A DNA stretch of 64,000 nucleotides, from assembly GCA_964550935.1 (NCBI GenBank), contig CAZKBB010000004.1, positions 1-64,000 of the forward strand, read 5' to 3'. The notes beneath the pieces were generated by a model. It searched no databases, was not told where the DNA came from, and was given only the letters and a program-made list of their open reading frames with translations. The translations under genes and the position numbers were made by a program. Origin of the DNA: JBCBSP01 sp964550935. GTDB lineage: Bacteria > Pseudomonadota > Alphaproteobacteria > Caulobacterales > Maricaulaceae. Positions 25,645-35,623 of the stretch are shown piece by piece (position 1 is the first letter of the stretch; every line of letters starts with the position of its first letter).

Positions 25645-27489
25645 TTGACCGCGAGCAATCCCATTTTGGAAGTCGACAATCTCGACGTGCGCTTCGCCAC
25701 GCCTGACGGCGAGGTCCACGCGGTGCGCGGGATCAGCCTGGCGATCGAGCCCGGCGAGTGTCTGGCGGTCGTGGGCGAGTCCGGGTCGGGCAAGAGCCAG
25801 ACCTTCCTCGCCGCGATGGGGCTTCTGGCCTCCAACGGCAAGGCGACCGGTTCGATCCGCTACGCCGGCCAGGAAATACTGGGCTTGAGCCCCGGCAAGC
25901 TGAACCGGGTGCGCGGCAAGTCCATGACGATGATCTTCCAGGACCCGCTCACCTCGCTCACCCCGCACATGCGCGTGGGCGATCAGCTCCAGGAAGTGCT
26001 CGCGCGCCACATGAAGCTTCGCGGAGAGGCCGCGCAGAAGCGCTGCGTGGACTGGCTGGAGCGCGTGCGCATCCCCGAAGCGCGCCGTCGCCTGAGCCAG
26101 TATCCCCACGAGCTGTCAGGGGGCATGCGCCAGCGCGTGATGATCGCCATGTCCATGCTATGCGAGCCCGACCTGCTGATCGCCGATGAGCCGACCACCG
26201 CGCTCGACGTCACCGTGCAGGCCCAGGTGCTCGACATCATGGACGAGCTCAAAGCCGAGACCGGCGCGGCGATAGCGCTGATCACCCACGACATGGGCGT
26301 CGTCGCGCGCATGGCCGACCGCGTGGAGGTGATGCGCTACGGCGAGTACGTCGAAAGCGGCGACGTCTACTCGATCTTCGAGGCACCGTCGCACGCCTAC
26401 ACCAAGATGCTGCTGGACGCGATGCCGCGCATCGACCAGCCCGACAAGCCCGGGCACGCCGCGCTGCCGGCCTATGAGCCGCGCTCCGGCGAGGACGCCC
26501 TTCTCAAGGTGGACGACGTGAAGGTCCACTTCCCGGTCAAGGTCGGCGGCGGGCTGTTTCCCACCCACAAGCCCTTGCGCGCGGTGGATGGGGTGAGTTT
26601 CGAGCTGCGCGGCGGCGAGACGATCGGCATCGTTGGCGAGTCCGGCTGCGGCAAGTCCACGCTGGCGCGCGCCGTGCTGCGCCTGGTCCCGGCGAGCGCC
26701 GGCTCGGTCAGCTGGATCGGCAAGGACTTGCTCTCGCTAGGCGGCTCGAAGCTGCGCGAGCAGCGCGAAGACCTTCAGATCGTGTTCCAGGACCCGCTGG
26801 CGAGCCTGAACCCGCGCATGACGATCGGCGCCTCCATCGCCGAGCCGATGCGGGTGTTCCGCAAGGCCCTCTCCTCGAAGGAGCGCGAAGTGGAGGTGAA
26901 GTCGATGATGGACCGGGTCGGCCTCGACCCGAACATGATCAACCGCTACCCTCATGAACTGTCCGGCGGCCAGAACCAGCGCGTGGGCATCGCGCGGGCC
27001 ATGATCCTGCGGCCGAAGCTGGTGATCTGCGACGAGGCGGTCTCCGCCCTCGACGTGTCGATCCAGGCCCAGATCATCGATCTCCTGATCGGGCTGCAGC
27101 GCGATTTCGACCTGTCGATGATGTTCATCTCCCACGACCTCTCGGTCGTGCGCGAGGTCTCCCACCGGGTCATGGTGCTCTATCTCGGCCGCGTGGTGGA
27201 GGTGGCCGACCGCCAGGCGATCTACGAGGATGCGCGCCATCCCTACACCGAGGCGCTGATCTCGGCGGTGCCGATCCCCGATCCGCGCGTTGAGAAGACG
27301 CGCGAGCGCCTGAAGCTGCAGGGCGATCTTCCAAGCCCGCTCGACAGCCGGGCGGGCCTGCGCTTCATGAAGTCCAAGCTGATCGACGACCCGGACGCTG
27401 AGCAATACCGTCCGAAGCTGATCGAGGTGGCGCCGGGTCACTGGGTCGCCGAGCACGATCCGATCGAAGAGGTCGTGGAGCCGGCCTGA
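25645..27489 (+). CDS. Oligopeptide-type ABC transporter, two fused ATPase domains (YejF-like)
   Basis: The protein has about 614 residues with two complete ATPase halves. The first has GESGSGKSQ, LSGGMRQR and LLIADEPTTALD; the second has GESGCGKST, LSGGQNQR and LVICDEAVSALD. Each half is followed by the short OppD/F-type C-terminal module. The family energises uptake of peptides or related solutes as DppDF or YejF. No permease or binding-protein gene lies nearby, so partners must be elsewhere. A TTG start at 25645 with GGAG eight bases upstream gives the standard N-terminus (MTASNPILEVDNL); the ATG at 25570 would add 25 residues unlike the family. Confidence 0.9.
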   Translation: MTASNPILEVDNLDVRFATPDGEVHAVRGISLAIEPGECLAVVGESGSGKSQTFLAAMGLLASNGKATGSIRYAGQEILGLSPGKLNRVRGKSMTMIFQDPLTSLTPHMRVGDQLQEVLARHMKLRGEAAQKRCVDWLERVRIPEARRRLSQYPHELSGGMRQRVMIAMSMLCEPDLLIADEPTTALDVTVQAQVLDIMDELKAETGAAIALITHDMGVVARMADRVEVMRYGEYVESGDVYSIFEAPSHAYTKMLLDAMPRIDQPDKPGHAALPAYEPRSGEDALLKVDDVKVHFPVKVGGGLFPTHKPLRAVDGVSFELRGGETIGIVGESGCGKSTLARAVLRLVPASAGSVSWIGKDLLSLGGSKLREQREDLQIVFQDPLASLNPRMTIGASIAEPMRVFRKALSSKEREVEVKSMMDRVGLDPNMINRYPHELSGGQNQRVGIARAMILRPKLVICDEAVSALDVSIQAQIIDLLIGLQRDFDLSMMFISHDLSVVREVSHRVMVLYLGRVVEVADRQAIYEDARHPYTEALISAVPIPDPRVEKTRERLKLQGDLPSPLDSRAGLRFMKSKLIDDPDAEQYRPKLIEVAPGHWVAEHDPIEEVVEPA

Positions 27490-27579
27490 CCGGCGCGCTC
27501 AGGTGACCGCGAATTCATTTGCCCCCATGCGCGCCCTGGCTAGCTTCGATGCGCAGTGTCAGCGTCTGAGGAGACGGTC

Positions 27580-30525
27580 TTGATCGCACACGCCCTGCGC
27601 CGGTTTCAGCGCCGCTTCACGCTCACGCTCGCCGCGCCGCTCATCGCGCTCGCCGCCTGCCAGCCGGGTGAGGATCCGGGCGCGGCCGAGACCGGCGTCT
27701 GGGCGCATGAGCAAAGCGACATCGCGCCGGATCCGGCCGTGGTCTACGGCGTGTTCGAGAACGGGCTGCGCTACGCCGTCCTGGAGAACGACACCCCCAC
27801 GGGCGCGGCGTCGGTCCGCCTCATCATCGGCGCGGGCTCGCTCGCCGAGGACGAGGACCAGCGCGGGCTCGCCCACTTCCTCGAACACATGGCCTTCAAC
27901 GGTACGACGCACGTGCCCGAGGGCGAGATGGTGCCGATTCTGGAGCGCTACGGCCTGGCCTTCGGGCCGGACACCAACGCCTTCACGGGCTTCGACGTCA
28001 CCGGCTATCAGCTCGACCTGCCCTCCACCGAGCCGGAGGTGGTCGACGCCGCGCTCTTCCTGATGCGCGAGACCGCCTCGGAGATGACGCTGTCGGGCGA
28101 GGCGATCGAGCGCGAGCGCGGCGTGATCCTGTCGGAGCGGCGCACCCGGGACACGCCGATCGCGCGCTTCTTCGAGCGCTATCGCGAGACGCTCTACCCC
28201 GGAACGCTGATCCCTGAGCGCAGCCCGATCGGGCTGCCCGAGGTGATCGAAACCGCCGGGCCTGATCCGTTCGAGCGCTTCTACGAGGACTTCTACCGCC
28301 CCGACAACGCGATGATCGTGGTGGTCGGCGACATCGACGCGGGCGATATCGAGCGCCGGCTGGCCGAGGGCTTCGCGATGGATCTGCCGGGCGTCGAGCT
28401 TGATCAGGTCCCCGCCTTCGCAGACTGGCGCGCACCCGACGAGCCCGCGCCGGTCGTCGATATCGGCGAACTTCAGCCCGACGCCGCGCCGGCCTTCACC
28501 GTGTTCGAGGACGCCGACGTGGTGACCATCCTGGCCATCGACGCGATCTCGCGCGGGACGCCGGAGCCGGACACGATCGCGTCGCGGCGCGAGGATCTGT
28601 TGACCCGCATCGGCGGCGCAATCCTGCAGCGCCGGCTGCAGCGCGATATCAATCGCGGGGTCTCCCCGCTTGTGAACATCTCGGTCAGCCATGGGCTCGA
28701 TTTCGACATCGCCCGGCGCGCCAACATGACCGCCGTCACCTCGCCGGACCGCTGGCGCGAGGCGCTCGCCGCGCTGGAGACCGAGCTGCGCCGGGCGCGC
28801 GAGTACGGCTTCACCCAAGCCGAGCTCGACGAGCAGCTGGCCGAGATCCGCACCGCGCTGCGCGACGCCGCGGCCCAGGCCGACACCCGCGACAGCGCCC
28901 GGCTCGCCGATGCGATCTGGTCGGCGGCGTTCAACGACGAGGTCTTCTCCCACCCGCGCGACGCGCTGGAGCGCTTCGAAGGCTACGCCGACGGGCTGAC
29001 CGTGGAGGCGGTCGAGGCCGCGTTCGAAACCGCCTGGAGCGCATCCGAGCCGCAGGTCTTCCTGGCGATCGAAAGCGCCCCTCGAGGCGGAGAAGCCGCG
29101 CTGGAGGACGCCTGGCGCGTCTCGCGTAGCGAGCCAGTGGAGCCGCCCGAGGAAGTCGTCGCGCAGGCCTTCGCCTATGACGATTTCGGCCCGGCCGGCC
29201 AGGTCGCCTCGCGCACCGAGATCGAGGATCTGGGCGCGACGCGCGTCACGTTCGAGAACGGCGTCGTGCTGACGGTGAAACCGACCGATTTCGAGGACGC
29301 GGTGATCCGCGCGCGGGCCGATTTCGGCCGCGGCGATCTGGCGCCCCAGCCCAGCCCTGCGGCGAACTCCATCCTCGGCTCCGCCTTCCAAGGCGCCGGG
29401 CTGGAGGCCCATGACCGCGAGGAGCTGGAGCGCATCCTGGCGGGACGCTCGGTCGGCTACGGGCTCGGGGTGGCCCCGAACAGGTACTACTTCTCCAACA
29501 CCACCACGCCTGAGGATTTCGAGCTTCAGATGCAGGTCTGGGCGGCCTTCATGACCGCCCCGGCCTGGCGCGACGACGGGCTCAATCAATTCCGCGCGGT
29601 CGCGGGCGAGTTGCGCCGGGCGCAGAACGCCTCGGCGGTGCAGGTGGTCGGCGCGCGGGTCTCGCGCATGCTCAGAAGCGGCGACCCGCGCTGGGGCTTC
29701 CCGACCGAAGCCGAAGTCGCCGCCTTCACCATGGACCACGCCCGCGAGATGCTGGAGGGGCCGCTCAAACGCGCACCCCTCGAGGTGACCATCGTGGGCG
29801 ATGTGGACTTGGCGCGCGCGATCGAGGTCGTCGGCGCGACTTTAGGGGCCCTGCCTGCGCGCGACGCGGCCTGGCCGGAATACCCGGAAAACGCCGAGAT
29901 CGCCTTTCCCGAGCCCAACGAAACCCCGGAGATCGTGCGCTTCAACGGCGAGCCCGGCCAGGGCATGGCGAACCTGTTCTGGAAGACCGACGACGCCGGC
30001 GACATCACGCGGGCGCGGGCGCTCAATCTGCTCGCGGCGGTGTACGATCTGAAGGCCACCGAGCGCTTTCGCGAGCGCGACGCCTCGACCTATTCGGCCA
30101 TCGTGTCGAACCTGGAGAGCGACGCCTTCCCGGGCTACGGCTATGTCTGGGTCGGGCTCGACGTGGACGCCGGCGTGGTCTCCGACATGTACGCGATCGC
30201 CGAGGAGCTGGCTCTGGACATCGCCGAGGGCCGGGTGAGCGGCGACGAGATCGCGCGCGCGCGCACGCCGATCCTCGAGCGCATCGAGGAAAGCCTTGAG
30301 AGCAATCGCTACTGGCTGTCGGCCCTGTCGCGCTCGCACGCCGAGCCGGATCGGCTGGCGCGCATCCGCACGCGAGAGGCCGACTACCGCACCATCACGC
30401 CGGAGACGATCTCACAGCTCGCCGCGCGCTATCTGGCGCCGGGCTCGGCCTTCAAGACGAGCCTTTATCCGCAAGGCGCCGAAATCGACGCGCCGAACGA
30501 GGACTTCGAAACGGGAGGAGAATGA
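27580..30525 (+). CDS. M16 family metallopeptidase, lipoprotein
   Basis: The protein has about 981 residues with two pitrilysin/insulinase halves. The zinc motif is HFLEH (His99, His103), with the downstream glutamate in ERGVILSE, so the N-terminal half is the active one; the C-terminal half (from about residue 550) lacks HxxEH. A TTG start at 27580 is supported by GAGGAG six bases upstream and gives a lipoprotein signal ending LIALAAC. The enzyme would sit in the periplasm and degrade peptides. The S9 peptidase gene overlaps its stop in an ATGA junction, so the two peptidases are translationally coupled. Confidence 0.93.
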   Translation: MIAHALRRFQRRFTLTLAAPLIALAACQPGEDPGAAETGVWAHEQSDIAPDPAVVYGVFENGLRYAVLENDTPTGAASVRLIIGAGSLAEDEDQRGLAHFLEHMAFNGTTHVPEGEMVPILERYGLAFGPDTNAFTGFDVTGYQLDLPSTEPEVVDAALFLMRETASEMTLSGEAIERERGVILSERRTRDTPIARFFERYRETLYPGTLIPERSPIGLPEVIETAGPDPFERFYEDFYRPDNAMIVVVGDIDAGDIERRLAEGFAMDLPGVELDQVPAFADWRAPDEPAPVVDIGELQPDAAPAFTVFEDADVVTILAIDAISRGTPEPDTIASRREDLLTRIGGAILQRRLQRDINRGVSPLVNISVSHGLDFDIARRANMTAVTSPDRWREALAALETELRRAREYGFTQAELDEQLAEIRTALRDAAAQADTRDSARLADAIWSAAFNDEVFSHPRDALERFEGYADGLTVEAVEAAFETAWSASEPQVFLAIESAPRGGEAALEDAWRVSRSEPVEPPEEVVAQAFAYDDFGPAGQVASRTEIEDLGATRVTFENGVVLTVKPTDFEDAVIRARADFGRGDLAPQPSPAANSILGSAFQGAGLEAHDREELERILAGRSVGYGLGVAPNRYYFSNTTTPEDFELQMQVWAAFMTAPAWRDDGLNQFRAVAGELRRAQNASAVQVVGARVSRMLRSGDPRWGFPTEAEVAAFTMDHAREMLEGPLKRAPLEVTIVGDVDLARAIEVVGATLGALPARDAAWPEYPENAEIAFPEPNETPEIVRFNGEPGQGMANLFWKTDDAGDITRARALNLLAAVYDLKATERFRERDASTYSAIVSNLESDAFPGYGYVWVGLDVDAGVVSDMYAIAEELALDIAEGRVSGDEIARARTPILERIEESLESNRYWLSALSRSHAEPDRLARIRTREADYRTITPETISQLAARYLAPGSAFKTSLYPQGAEIDAPNEDFETGGE

Positions 30526-32462
30526 TCATGACGACCAGGATCGCGACCGCCGCCGCGCTCGCTGCGCTGGCCGCCGCTTCGGGCGCTCACGCGCAAGAGG
30601 CCGAGCGGATCACCGAGGGCAATCTGGTGATGGAGAACATCCCGGAGATACCGGCCGAGGTGACAGAGCGCCTGCGCCAGTATCAGAACATGCGCGGCCA
30701 CGCCTTCCAGGGCTTCGACCGCCAGGGCGGGATCTACATCTCCACGCGCTTCGGCGAGACCAGCCAGATCCACCAGGTCTCCGAGCCCCTGGGCGCGCGC
30801 CGGCAGATCACCTTCTATGACGAGCCGGTGGGCGGCGCGGCGCCGCAGCCCGGCGGAGACGGCGTGTTCGCCTTCGCCAAGGACACCGGCGGGGATGAGT
30901 ACTTCCAGGGCTATCTCTACGACCCAGAGGACGGCTCGGTCGATCAATTCACCGAGGCGGGCACGCGCAACGGCGCGCTGAGCTGGTCCGACGACGGCTC
31001 GCGGCTGGCCTGGTACGTCTCCACCGAGGCCGATCCGAACTGGGACGTGATGGTCGCCGAGGCCGGCGCGCTGTCCGACGCGCGTCTGGCCCATGACGGC
31101 GAAGGCGCGCTCTTCCCGGGCGACTGGTCGCCGGACAACACCCGGATCCTGCTCCAGCGCTACTACTCGATCACGCACTCCGACATCTTCGTGCTCGACG
31201 TCGACGGCGGCGAGGTGACCGAGATCAATCCGGACGCCGACGTGGCCTATGGCGGCCAGGTCTTCGCCGCGGACGGCGAAAGCGTCTACGCCATCACCGA
31301 CGAGGACACCGAATTCCGCCGCGTCGCCGAATTCGATCTGGAGACCGGCGAGAGGCGCTGGGTCACGCCCGAGCACGGCTGGGACGTGTCCGAGATGGCG
31401 CTGTCGCCCGACGGTGAGACCCTGGTCTATGCGCTGAACGCCGGGGGTCTGACCGAGATCCACCTGATCAACCCGCAAACCGGGGAGACGGTCGAGGCGC
31501 CCGAGCTGCCCGCGCCCGGCCTTGCGGTCGGGTTCGAGTTCGACGAGGCCGGCGAGACGGTCGGCTTCACCTACAACGCCTCGGTCTCGCCCTCGGACGC
31601 CTGGACCTTCGACCTCGACACCGGCGCGCTGACGCGCTGGACCATGGCCGAGACCGGCGGGCTCGACCCGGAGACCTTCACCGCGCCGGAGCTGATCAGC
31701 TATGAAAGCTTCGACGGGCTGGAGATTCCCGCCTTCGTCTACACGCCCGAAGGCGAGGGCCCGCACCCGGTCATCGTGGACATTCACGGCGGGCCGGAAA
31801 GCCAGGAGCGCCCGAGCTTCAACTCGCGCATCCAGTACTGGGTCAACGAGCTGGGCGTGGCGGTGATCACGCCGAACGTGCGCGGCTCGGCCGGGTACGG
31901 CAAGGCGTACGTCACCCTCGACAACGCCATGAAGCGCGAGGATTCGGTGCGCGACATCGGGGCGCTTCTGGACTGGATCGAGGCGCGCGAAGACCGCTTC
32001 GACGCCGGACGCGTCTCGGTCTATGGCGGCTCCTACGGGGGCTACATGGTGCTGGCGAGCCTGGTGCACTATTCCGACCGGCTCGCCGGCGGGGTCAACA
32101 TCGTGGGCATCTCCAGCTTCGTGACCTTCCTGGAGAACACCGCCGGCTATCGCCGCGATCTGCGTCGTCCGGAGTATGGCGACGAGCGTGATCCGGAGAT
32201 GCGCGCCTTCCTGGAACGCATCTCGCCGCTGAACAACGCAGAAGAGATCACCGCGCCGCTGTTCATCATCCAGGGCGCGAACGACCCGCGCGTGCCCGCC
32301 TCGGAGGCCGACCAGATCCTGGCCGCCATGCGCGAGCAGGACGTGGAGGCCTGGTATCTCCTGGCGTTGGACGAGGGTCACGGCTTCCGCAAAAAATCCA
32401 ACCGGGACTTCCAGCGCGCCGCCGAAACCTTGTTCCTCGAGGATATTCTGGAACTCGACTAG
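30522..32462 (+). CDS. S9 family peptidase (acylaminoacyl/dipeptidyl peptidase-like)
   Basis: The 646-residue protein begins with a Sec signal peptide ending near ASGAHAQ. It has a beta-propeller region (about 60-370, TolB-like blades such as WSDDGSRLAWY and FAADGESVYAI) and a C-terminal alpha/beta hydrolase. The catalytic elements are GGSYGGYM (Ser504), an Asp in NDPRVP and a His in EGHGF. It would cleave short peptides in the periplasm. The ATG at 30522 overlaps the M16 stop; a GGAGG lies just upstream, and a second ATG at 30528 is equally possible. It pairs functionally with the upstream M16 peptidase in peptide breakdown. Confidence 0.93.
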   Translation: MIMTTRIATAAALAALAAASGAHAQEAERITEGNLVMENIPEIPAEVTERLRQYQNMRGHAFQGFDRQGGIYISTRFGETSQIHQVSEPLGARRQITFYDEPVGGAAPQPGGDGVFAFAKDTGGDEYFQGYLYDPEDGSVDQFTEAGTRNGALSWSDDGSRLAWYVSTEADPNWDVMVAEAGALSDARLAHDGEGALFPGDWSPDNTRILLQRYYSITHSDIFVLDVDGGEVTEINPDADVAYGGQVFAADGESVYAITDEDTEFRRVAEFDLETGERRWVTPEHGWDVSEMALSPDGETLVYALNAGGLTEIHLINPQTGETVEAPELPAPGLAVGFEFDEAGETVGFTYNASVSPSDAWTFDLDTGALTRWTMAETGGLDPETFTAPELISYESFDGLEIPAFVYTPEGEGPHPVIVDIHGGPESQERPSFNSRIQYWVNELGVAVITPNVRGSAGYGKAYVTLDNAMKREDSVRDIGALLDWIEAREDRFDAGRVSVYGGSYGGYMVLASLVHYSDRLAGGVNIVGISSFVTFLENTAGYRRDLRRPEYGDERDPEMRAFLERISPLNNAEEITAPLFIIQGANDPRVPASEADQILAAMREQDVEAWYLLALDEGHGFRKKSNRDFQRAAETLFLEDILELD

Positions 32463-32587
32463 CCCCTCGCGCGCTCGTCATCTGACCGCTGCGCCGGTCC
32501 GGCCCGATGTGTTCGGTCCGGACCGGCCGGGCGACAGATCGTCAGGTCGATGCTTTCGGCATCGACGCATCGCACGGAGCCCTCGCC

Positions 32588-33325
32588 ATGACCCGCATCG
32601 CCCTTACGCTTTCCGCCTGCTCGGCCGCGCTGGCGCTGAGCGCCTGTGACATGGCCGCGCCGGGCTCTGACGACGCTTCCGAGGAGACCTCTGCGCAAAG
32701 CGGTGAAACCGCCGCGGCGCCTGAACCCGACGAAACGCTCGATCCGGCCGAAGACGCCACCGGCGAGGCTCTGCCCGACCCGGTCGCGGAGTCCGGTCCG
32801 CCGTCGGTGGATCGCCAGATCGCCGCCATCGTCGAAGAGGCGCGCGCGTGCGACAGCGACGCTGAAGGCGGGCTCGATTTCGAAGCCCCCGAGATGACCG
32901 CCGGCGAGACCGAGGCCGCGCACAACCTCATGGAGGCCGAGGCGCTGATGGACGCCGCCGCGACGGCGGACTGCTTCTATTCGCTGCCGTCGGGGCTGTA
33001 TTTCCGAGTGGACCGGCCGGTCGAGGACGCGTTCTCGCCCGTCACCGGCGACCAGGTCGAGGTGCATTACGAAGGCCGCCTGCCAGACAGGACGGTGTTC
33101 GACTCCTCCTATGACCGCGGCCAGCCCGCGGTCTTCCCGTCCGACCGGTTGATCCAGGGCTGGGTCCAGGCCCTGCCGCTGATGAATGTCGGCGAGCAAT
33201 GGACGCTCGTGATCCCGCCCGAGCTCGGCTATGGCGAGCAGGGCACGCCCGGCGGTCCGATCGGGCCGAACGAGGCGCTGATCTTCAAGGTGGAGCTTCT
33301 GGGGCTTCCAGGCGCGCCCCGCTAG
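32588..33325 (+). CDS. FKBP-type peptidyl-prolyl isomerase lipoprotein (first of tandem pair)
   Basis: The 245-residue protein has a lipoprotein signal (TLSACSAALALSAC) and an acidic low-complexity linker (about 25-75). A helical region contains the cysteines of EARAC and TADC, and the C-terminal FKBP domain (about 145-242) has VHYEGRLPDRTVFDSS, GWVQALPLMNVGEQW and IPPELGYGEQG. The domain catalyses prolyl cis-trans isomerisation; here it is anchored to a membrane in the envelope. The start at 32588 was chosen for the signal peptide. The next gene encodes a paralogue of the same architecture. Confidence 0.92.
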   Translation: MTRIALTLSACSAALALSACDMAAPGSDDASEETSAQSGETAAAPEPDETLDPAEDATGEALPDPVAESGPPSVDRQIAAIVEEARACDSDAEGGLDFEAPEMTAGETEAAHNLMEAEALMDAAATADCFYSLPSGLYFRVDRPVEDAFSPVTGDQVEVHYEGRLPDRTVFDSSYDRGQPAVFPSDRLIQGWVQALPLMNVGEQWTLVIPPELGYGEQGTPGGPIGPNEALIFKVELLGLPGAPR

Positions 33326-33430
33326 GGCGACGGCGCTGCGTTTCGGCGGACCTGCGACGGGTCGACCCGGACCGCGCGCGCACCTATGTTGCGCGTCGAT
33401 TTCCATACCGTCCGGGAGCCTTCTCACGCC

Positions 33431-34378
33431 ATGACCCGTTTCGCCTCCTCCGCCTGCATCGCCGCCCTCATGCTTGGCCTCGCCGCCTGCGACGCCCAAT
33501 CCGGCGGCGAGCCTGACGACGCCGCGCAGAACCAGGCGGCGACCGCCGGCGAGCAAAGAGGCGAGCCAACCGCCGCCGCGGATGCGGACTGGGATGCAGC
33601 CCTGCCCCCGGTCTCCGAGATCACTGCGATCGAAGACCCCTCAGAGCGCTCGGCCCGGCTGCGCGAGCGCATCGCCGCGCTCGACGCGCATATCCGCGCC
33701 ATCGCGCAGGAGCAGCTCGGCCCCCTTCAGGTCGAGCTCGTTGAGCTGCGCCAACTCGCCGACCAGGCCGAGCAGGCCGCGCTTCAGGCGGTGATCGACG
33801 CGGCGCGCCCGATCGCGGCCGAAGCGCGCGCGTGCGGCTATGACGGCGACGGCGAGATCGCGTTCGATCCGTCTACGCTTGATATCGAGGCCGAGAGCGA
33901 GGCTGAGCGCAACGCCGCGATTGAGGAGGCCTACTTCGCCGCCGTCAGCGAGGCCGCATGCGTCTACGCCTTCGATAGCGGGCTTCATGTGCGCGTGGTG
34001 GAGGCCGTGGAGGACGCACCCTCGCCGGAGATCGGCGACCGCGTCACGGTCCATTACAACGGCACGCGCCCTGACGGGACGGTGTTTGATTCCTCCATCG
34101 AGCGCGGGGAACCCATTACCTTCCCCACCGACGGTGTGATCCCAGGCTGGCGCCAGGCTCTGCCGCTCATGCGCGAGGGCGAAGAGTGGACGCTCTTCAT
34201 TCCCGCGCGCCTGGCCTACGGCGAACAGGGCGCGGGCGGGGGCCGGATCGGCCCGAATCAGGCGCTGCGCTTCGATGTCAGCCTCCTGGACCTGCCCGAC
34301 GCCCCGGATGCGGACGCGCCGGACCTGCAAGCGCAGAACGGCGACGGCGAGGCCGACGCCGACGAGGCGCCGCAGTGA
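33431..34378 (+). CDS. FKBP-type peptidyl-prolyl isomerase lipoprotein (second of tandem pair)
   Basis: The 315-residue lipoprotein (signal MLGLAAC) has the same plan as its upstream neighbour but adds a helical segment (about 55-120, heptad-like, rich in Gln/Glu/Leu) that could dimerise as in Mip-type proteins. The cysteines of EARAC and EAAC are conserved with the neighbour. The FKBP domain (about 195-295) has VHYNGTRPDGTVFDSS, GWRQALPLMREGEEW and IPARLAYGEQG. The acidic tail runs to the stop, which overlaps the GTG start of argE as GTGA. The pair most likely arose by tandem duplication. Confidence 0.92.
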   Translation: MTRFASSACIAALMLGLAACDAQSGGEPDDAAQNQAATAGEQRGEPTAAADADWDAALPPVSEITAIEDPSERSARLRERIAALDAHIRAIAQEQLGPLQVELVELRQLADQAEQAALQAVIDAARPIAAEARACGYDGDGEIAFDPSTLDIEAESEAERNAAIEEAYFAAVSEAACVYAFDSGLHVRVVEAVEDAPSPEIGDRVTVHYNGTRPDGTVFDSSIERGEPITFPTDGVIPGWRQALPLMREGEEWTLFIPARLAYGEQGAGGGRIGPNQALRFDVSLLDLPDAPDADAPDLQAQNGDGEADADEAPQ

Positions 34379-35565
34379 ACGCTGACGCGCGCGCCATCGA
34401 CGCTGAAGGCGGCGCCATCGCGCTTCTTGAGCGCCTGATCGCGTTCGACACCACCTCGCGCAACTCCAACCTGGCCCTGATCGACTGGGTGGAGGCCTAT
34501 ATGGAGGGCCTCGGCGCGCGCTGCGAGCGTGTGGCGAGCCCGGACGGGCGCAAGGCGAACCTGCACGCCGTGCTGGGCCCTGAGGTCGACGGCGGGGTGG
34601 TGCTGTCAGGCCATAGCGACGTGGTGCCGGTGGACGGTCAGGACTGGTCGAGCGATCCGTTCGCCGCCGAGATCCGCGGTGACAAGCTCTACGGGCGCGG
34701 CGCGTGCGACATGAAGGGCTTCATCGCCTGCGCGCTCGCCGCCGCGCCCGACCTCGCCAAGGCCGATCTGAAGCGCCCGGTCCATTTCGCCTTCTCCTAT
34801 GACGAGGAGGTGGGCTGTCTCGGCGCCCCGGCGATGATCAAGGCCATGGCGGCGATGAGCCCGCGCCCGTCGGCCGTGATCGTCGGGGAACCGACCGATA
34901 TGCGCGTGGTCACGGGCCACAAGGGTCTTTACTCGGTCCGCGTCGACGTCCGCGGCAAGGAGGCCCATTCAAGCCTTGTGGACTCAGGCGCATGCGCGAC
35001 GACCTATTCGGTCGAGTTGATGAACCACCTCCTGCAGGAGGCCGCGGCCCTGCGCGCGGCGGCCCCTGAGGACAGCCCGTTCGATCCGCCCTTCGGCACG
35101 CTGACGATCGGGCGCATGGGCGGGGGCACGGCGGTGAACATCCTGGCCGGCCACGCCTGGTTCGAGGCGTTGATGCGCCCGGCCCCCTGGGATGATGGGC
35201 CCGGCCTCGGCGAACGACTGCAAGCCAAAGCCGCCGAGGTGGAGGCGCGCATGCGCGACGCCGCGCCGGAGGCCAGCGTGACGGTTCAGGTGATGTCGAA
35301 CGTGCCCCCGCTCAGTCCCGAGGACGAGGCCGAAGGCGGCGGCGAGGCCGAGACGCTCGCCCGTCAGCTGACCGGCGACAACCAGCCGCGCGTGGTCGCC
35401 TACGGCACCGAGAGCGGCCAGTTCCAAGAGGCGGGCTTCTCCGCGGTGGTGTGCGGGCCGGGCTCGATCGAACAGGCCCACCAGCCCGATGAATTCGTGG
35501 CGCTGGATCAGCTGGAGGCCTGCATGGGCTTTCTGAAGCGCCTCGAGGAGCGGTTGAGCGCGTAA
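34375..35565 (+). CDS. argE: Acetylornithine deacetylase (ArgE-type M20 peptidase)
   Basis: The 396-residue cytoplasmic metallohydrolase is of the M20 family, which removes the acetyl group from N-acetylornithine in arginine synthesis. The metal-site motifs are visible: SGHSDVVPVDG, GRGACDMKGF, and SYDEEVGCLG with the catalytic Glu pair. The dimerisation insert contains VTGHKGLYSVRV. The family includes other N-acyl amino acid deacylases, so the substrate is likely rather than certain. The GTG start at 34375 overlaps the stop of the preceding FKBP gene (GTGA), so its expression is coupled to an envelope chaperone gene, an unusual neighbour. Confidence 0.85.
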   Translation: MNADARAIDAEGGAIALLERLIAFDTTSRNSNLALIDWVEAYMEGLGARCERVASPDGRKANLHAVLGPEVDGGVVLSGHSDVVPVDGQDWSSDPFAAEIRGDKLYGRGACDMKGFIACALAAAPDLAKADLKRPVHFAFSYDEEVGCLGAPAMIKAMAAMSPRPSAVIVGEPTDMRVVTGHKGLYSVRVDVRGKEAHSSLVDSGACATTYSVELMNHLLQEAAALRAAAPEDSPFDPPFGTLTIGRMGGGTAVNILAGHAWFEALMRPAPWDDGPGLGERLQAKAAEVEARMRDAAPEASVTVQVMSNVPPLSPEDEAEGGGEAETLARQLTGDNQPRVVAYGTESGQFQEAGFSAVVCGPGSIEQAHQPDEFVALDQLEACMGFLKRLEERLSA

Positions 35566-35623
35566 CCGGGAACCGTTCGACCGCCGGGGCGTTCGCGGCC
35601 CTTGAGCCGTCGCAGGAGCCCGC

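Noticed and set aside
27559..29739. 726-residue minus-strand open frame opposite the M16 peptidase gene
   Set aside because: Long antisense frames are expected at this GC content. The plus strand has HxxEH, a lipoprotein signal and a good Shine-Dalgarno site.
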